Shown here: positions 58,091 through 64,000 of the stretch, piece by piece
Position numbering within the stretch: position 1 is the stretch's first letter
Layout of the letters: each line of letters opens with the position of its first letter
Assembly (NCBI GenBank): GCA_963082975.1
Contig: OY720350.1
Span: forward strand, 17,144,910 to 17,208,909
Source of the DNA: Labia minor
Taxonomy: Eukaryota; Arthropoda; Insecta; Dermaptera; Spongiphoridae
Reading direction: 5' to 3'
DNA length: 64,000 bases
Notes under the pieces: model-generated
Database searches by the model: none
Seen by the model: only the letters and a program-made list of their open reading frames with translations
Told to the model about the DNA's origin: nothing
Made by a program: the position numbers and the translations under genes

Positions 58091-61000
58091 CTTAGGATCA
58101 ACACAAAAACTGTCTAATTAATATTGACTAGTTCTATTTAGTATTTTTGAGTTATTTTCCTAATAACATATATTTGTAACACAATAAATTAAAATTTTAA
58201 TTTTTTTCCCTAAAATCTCCACTTTAATTATATTTATTGGTGGACATAAGTATTGATCTTAAAAAAGAAAAAGAGTCAAGTTAAATCAATGAAATATACC
58301 AATACATCATTTTAAAAAATTCAACGAATTTTTAATATTTAATAAAAATTCTTATTCATCTATAAATATTCATATACATGATTAAAATCATATCAAAATC
58401 CATATATTTACTCTAATTAAATTCATATTTAATAGATGTAGATATAATATTTAAATTAAATCATATTAATACATTTATGTATTTATTAATAATTAACAAA
58501 AATTAAACAAAGGAAAAATTAATTATTGAATTATAATTAACAATATAATTATATTTTTATATTATATATATATATATATTATATATTATTTTATTTTTTA
58601 TTTACTGTTTATACATTTATTTAAATATTTACTTTACTAACATCGATTAAAAATTATAAGCAATTATTTTAATTAAAAATGCCACGGTGTATAAAAAAAA
58701 ATTTAAAATTATTCGTATATTTTTTGAAATAAAACATTTTTTATTATATTTAAAAAATATTGATTAGATCTTGAAGTATTAAATTAATAAAATAAATAAA
58801 TTTAAAACAAATATAGAAAAAATTATAGTAATATTTTCGTCAATAATTTAAAAAAAAATTTCAATGTTAAAAGAAAACTAATTTTATTAATTTTTTGTAA
58901 ATTTATTTATTTAAAATCATATTATGAGATAAAAGCATATATATATATATATATATATATAGTAATTTAAAAAATTTTAAAATAGATGATATTAAAAAAA
59001 AAGTTCAATTCAAATGATCGGGTTCAATCTAATATAAATTTGAATATAGGCAACCACATCATCGCCTTACATTCCTAAAAGTGGTAATCAACATTTTCTC
59101 TTCAGTTATATTTATTATTTTATTTCCAAAAATAGTCCCTTTTACATATTTAAAAAAATAAATCGAGTTCACAATAATTCTAATAAAAATATAACAAATT
59201 ACTTTGATAAATTATTTTATTCAGTTATCTTTCATCATTAGTTATGCAACGATATTTGAAAGCACAAACCATGGAATAATATATATAAATATGTATATGT
59301 ATAAATTATATTTGATGTATAACATATAAATAGAAATAAATTATAATGTTTTTATTGCTCATCTACTAATCTAATTATAGTGGAAATCACAACGGAATTT
59401 AAATATAATAATAAATAAAATAGTTATATGAATTAATAATTATTTAATTCAATATATTCAGTTACAATACAATAGTTATTTTATTGTATTATTATTATCA
59501 TATATATTTAATAAATATTTTATCATTTGGATTTTAATACTATGGTATAATTAGAATTTAGAAAATTTAATTAATAAGAAATTATGATAGAATTTAATTT
59601 TGATTTTGATTTTTTTGTTTATATTTATTGAATCAATTAGAATTAAACTATCTATTCAAATTTATTTTAATTTATATATATTTATTTATTTTATTTTTAA
59701 TTTCAAGAATATTCATTATCTTATGATTTTTTCATTTATAATTTTTATTGATGTATTTTAATTATCTTTATCGTTAATATATTTTGAATAATTATTATAA
59801 ATAAAGTATAATTCTACCTTCAGATCAGTAAAAAAGAATATTTACGTTGGTGAATATTTCGGATTAATATTTTATAAATATTTCAAATACATTTCTGAGT
59901 ATTACAACCACAAAAATCAATAAACTATTATTCCCCATCTATTAATGTCTAATTAATAATTATATCTTTTCATAAGAATTGTGTTTTTTAAAAGATTAAA
60001 AAAAAACATTTTTTTTTTAATCCTAATTTTAAGAATATACAAGACACGAAATATCAATAAAACCTTAATTATTTATACCTGATTAGGGTATCAGAATCAC
60101 TAACATTTTCAGAATATTAGTTTAAATTATTATTTTCAAAATTTAACTTTAATTTTAATTTATTGATCTTTATAAATACTAGTTTAGTTTTTATTTGAGA
60201 TTAAAATAAATTAATTAATGTTTAAGGATGGGTATATTTACCGTCATCGGAGTTTAAATGTTATTTTATTGTATTATTATTATTATAATTTATTTTATTT
60301 ATTTTATAAATCAAGTTAATTTATTTTCATTATTTTTTAATCACCTTACTCATTGATTGAATAATCCCTTTATCATATATATATATAAATTTATCTATAT
60401 ATATATATATATATAGATTTAAATTAATTCTTAGGATTGATTTTATTTTATTATTATTTTGATATCTATAGTATAGTAGGGTATATAATACATTTAAAAA
60501 TTGGCAGTTTGATGATATTTTGTAGTAGTGTAGTAATACAGAAATAAATTTACTTTTTTTAATTCCCTGTTCGATGAATAAATGGCCTTGAATTGTGAAC
60601 TCAAAATATATAATTCAGCCTCTCGTTTTTTTTCAAGATAAAGCCTAAATAATATAATTTCCCCCACCCTGTGTTGGCTAAATGATACTCTTTCCTGAAC
60701 ATTGACCTAAATTGCGTCCGATAATTCAAGTGCGTGCAATTCCATTTATAACAAGTACTGTAAACACAAAAACACAGCGCTTAGTTTCAAACAAATGACC
60801 TTAAATATAAATCGACTTTTGATACCCACATAAACAGAAAAACATAAAAATCAATTACCTACTTTACAAAATTTTAGAAAAGCGTTATTACGGATACTTT
60901 TTTTTTTAAATTTATTAAAATATATTAAATTAACAAAAATAAATTATATATTAGTTGTATGATTCCACGACAATTCAAATTTATTTGTTTATTTATTTTA

Positions 61001-62985
61001 TATTATAAAAATAAATAAATTTTTAGACTAACACGACTTTTTTTAAGAAACCAATCAATAATAAGGTAAAATTAATTTTTGAATTTAATTTAATTTTCTT
61101 TTCAAGCCAATTGGATTCTTTATTGAAGATATTAACAAAGATATCTACAAAATTTAATAAGAAAATTTATATAACACTATAGTAAGTAATCTTAGTGAAT
61201 AATATCCGAATAGGACTTATTCGTCCTTTATTTTTGAGTTTTATTCTCTTTCGTTTCGCCTTGTGAATGATGCGGTTTAGGCAACCCTCAAAACTCATAT
61301 AAAATATTTATATATTTATATTTATTTATTAATTTTTTTACTATATTTACTTACATTTTTACTATTAAAAAGATGAAATTTGAGATATAACTATTATTAC
61401 TATAAAATTTTTAAAATGCTTATCAATAGTATATAATTTTTATTTTTATTTTTGAAAAATTAAGCAAAAATTGACAAATGTTTGTCATTTTTCAAATTTA
61501 GGAAAATTACAATTGATTTAACTTTTATATTGATAATATTATTAATAAAACCTTTCATATACAATTTTTATATATATATGGTAAATTACGAAATGAAAAA
61601 ATTTCTTGTTTAGTTTTTATTTATATATATATGAGTAATATTATAAATAAATAATAGTTAAAAATAGTAACGTGAATATTATATTAGATCATATAACGTT
61701 TATGATAAATATTTGAAATATTTATACATATTAATAAATAATGGAATATATTATGGAACGTGTTATATTAATTTTTTTCATTTCCTTGTTTTTTTAACCT
61801 TTTTTTATAAAATTAGACACCAATCTATTTATATGTATTACAAAATTTTTTAATATTAATATATATTAGTCTATTTAGAAATGGATTTTTACTAAATTAC
61901 TTCATATATATATATATACAATATATTATGAGAACTTGGTCTTGACTAATGTTTAATTTTGACTTATATATTACAACTTATATTATATTCATTTATGTTG
62001 TAATTTATTAGAGTATAATTTTATTTTTTAATAATTTAATAACATTTTATCTTCATTTATTCTTATATAGTCGTAGAACTTAAGAATAAAATCAAAATAT
62101 TAACCTTAGACATATTTTAATTTACAACTATAAAAATTTTGTATTTAAAATTACATTAAAAATTGTAATTTTTCTTTTTTATTAAAATGATGTATATAAA
62201 TTATTTGTTTACATTTGATTTTTGTTGTTTTTGTTTTTTTTTTTTTGTTTTTTTTTTAATAAAAATATGTGATATATCTACATTTTAAATATTTATTATT
62301 GTGTTAATAAACTTGAAAAAAAAACTTTTTTTTTTCATTAATCTTAGAAATATTTATTACTTTAATTAATATACATATATTCTATTGATTTTTGGACTTT
62401 TGGAACACATACACTATAATAATCAATTAAATTTTACATTTGAATTTATTTTTTATTTTCTTATCTTTTTATACTTATATATTCGTTTATTAATTATAAT
62501 ATGGGCTATTTTTTTTTTAATTTTAACATTTGATAATTATATAGATTATATAGAATAATTTTTATCTGATTTACTAATTTAAAAAATAAAAAATATTATA
62601 AAAGACTGTAATTTTGATTATTTATTAAATTTTAATGAAATAAATATAATAAATTAATAATAATAATAATAATAATAAATTAAATAAATAATAACATCTT
62701 ATTGAAAAATTTTATTACCTGTACTTTATAAAAAAAAAAAAAAAAAAAAAAAATTGTATATAAATTTGTAGATATTATTATTGTATTTATATTACTATAT
62801 AATATGATTCTGTACATTTAAGAACTAATAAAGGCTATTATTATTATTATTACTTTATTTTTAAATTATATGTGTTTGTAGTTGTTTAAATTTATTATTC
62901 AAATTATAAAAAAAACAAAAACAATTTATAAAGATTTTTTTTTATTTGATAATTTATTAAATTTTTAAATTGACTAATTACATAC
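58091..62985. other. Extremely AT-rich block, no gene or element
   Basis: Nearly 5 kb of A/T runs, TA repeats (58560-58579, 58938-58962) and ATA/TTA triplets (62645-62677). An A run sits at 62731-62752. Only short mixed patches near 60600-60830 break the pattern. No dispersed element of this window occurs here. Confidence 0.65.
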
Positions 62986-63440
62986 TTGTTATCCAAAGTT
63001 GTCATCGCTGTACTCAAACTGAGTAGATTTGTATTTCGAAGTAGTAAAAGCATGGATAGTCCAAAGGGCCTAGAGGACCCTTTACGCGCTCCCGTCTCAA
63101 TTCGTTGCCCATTCACTTGTAATCTTTCTCTTTTTCCCGGCACAACATGATCCCAACTTACACCAAATAGCACCGACACTCACACAAGTACACATTCACT
63201 GGACGCACAACAGGTAGATTTGTATTTGCTTGGTTGGCGGACCAACAGCGACTGGAGAATCTAAGAAAAAAGTAGAAAATGTATACACTGGAACCGTGAG
63301 GTGGTTATGCGCATGCGCGGACTGCAAAGGTATCGGAGAAGCAGACACAGGTGGTGGCGGGGTGGGGGGAATCAAGAAGGGAGGCCCTTCTGCACTGCAC
63401 CAGAAATAGAACCAACATCTAAGGTGATGGATGTACCAAA
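62986..63440 (-). other. Candidate host promoter/exon block on the minus strand
   Basis: Composition changes sharply to near-balanced, with many CpGs and a GCGCATGCGC palindrome (63310-63319) like an NRF1 site. On the minus strand an acceptor-like TTTTTTCTTAG ends at 63261 and a GTAAGT donor starts at 63161, bounding a 99-base segment open in one frame. A second donor GTATGT starts at 62985. The open frame at 62904-63179 begins with GTG just after a stop, so that start is not accepted. No protein is recognised. Confidence 0.28.
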
Positions 63441-64000
63441 CATGGAAAAAGGAGGATAGGTATGGAAAAATAAAAAAAAAAAAAAAATAGAAGGCGTGAA
63501 AAACGCATGTTTGTTATTTTTTATTGTCCATAAAATTATAATAAAATAGAGTTCGCAGTGTGTTAGTTGACCAACAGAATGGGACTAGACAGGTTAATTT
63601 TCAATAGCCGACACAAAGGGACCATAGACTGACCATGAAAGGACTGATGAATTATAGCTAAACATCAATATTTATTTTTACTTTGTTCAAATAATAATAA
63701 AAAAAAATCCCATTAAAACAGCTCTTATAAATTGAATTTTAAAAAATTATTATACCAATACATGAAAAAATAAATAAAAACACATATGATGTATGATTTC
63801 GTTTAATAATAACGAACATTTTTTTTTTTTATTTTTTATTTTTTTAAATTAGATCGTTCCCAAGGATATATTTCACTTGTCATATAATAAAGTTGTCGTT
63901 CCACCTTTACATGTTTGAAAACAACGGGGCCATTCGAAAAGAGGTTTTTATTTCGGCTATGGAAAATATAATACAATTAAATTCGTGTCAAATAAAATAA
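63441..64000. other. End of window, no feature seen
   Basis: A run at 63472-63487. Mixed AT-rich sequence without an open frame or repeat that I recognise. Confidence 0.5.

Noticed and set aside
62904..63179. 91-codon minus-strand frame as a gene
   Set aside because: Begins with GTG immediately after a stop and reads into AT-rich DNA; only the splice-like signals around it are reported, at low confidence.
1..64000. CRISPR arrays, bacterial operons or ribosome binding sites
   Set aside because: No regularly spaced short repeats with unique spacers were seen, and the element content is eukaryotic.

Overview
The window is AT-rich eukaryotic repeat DNA with no recognisable complete host gene. 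An animal, probably an arthropod, is the best guess. The reasons are a Penelope-like retroelement whose promoter combines a TATA box, a TCAGT initiator and a DPE-like box, a mariner derivative, hAT and Helitron non-autonomous elements, and tRNA-derived SINEs. No species is claimed.

Positions 104-10458 hold one complex Penelope-like element (PLE) insertion. Four copies lie head to head: a full and a 5'-truncated copy on the minus strand, then a truncated and a full copy on the plus strand. The structure is mirror-symmetric about 5310.5 with a slightly offset junction at 5390/5391. A 12-bp target-site duplication flanks the whole array. The two full copies carry the same intact 790-codon reading frame, with a reverse transcriptase and a GIY-YIG endonuclease. 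Between the reading frames is a pseudo-LTR with a core promoter and a hammerhead-ribozyme-like segment. Two shorter PLE insertions with their own duplications lie at 21475-21657 and 46740-46891. The second repeats the head-to-head design of the large array in miniature.

The rest, 10.5-64 kb, is a mosaic of dead or non-autonomous elements in very AT-rich DNA: at least eight copies of a Helentron/DINE-like repeat with a GT microsatellite core, eight copies of one hAT MITE with TIR CAGTGATTCTCAACC, four of another with TIR TAGGGTGACC, two single hAT relics, two inverted Helitron copies with canonical 3' ends, a fold-back mariner, two SINE families and an unclassified repeat bounded by ACCGACCGACG. 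Many carry 8-bp (hAT) or 12-15-bp (PLE, SINE) duplications that fix their ends.

Host-gene signals are weak: a possible terminal exon at 18431-18760 (+) and a less AT-rich block at 62986-63440 with splice-site-like motifs on the minus strand and a GCGCATGCGC palindrome. From 58.1 to 62.9 kb the DNA is extremely AT-rich and I see no gene or element in it.
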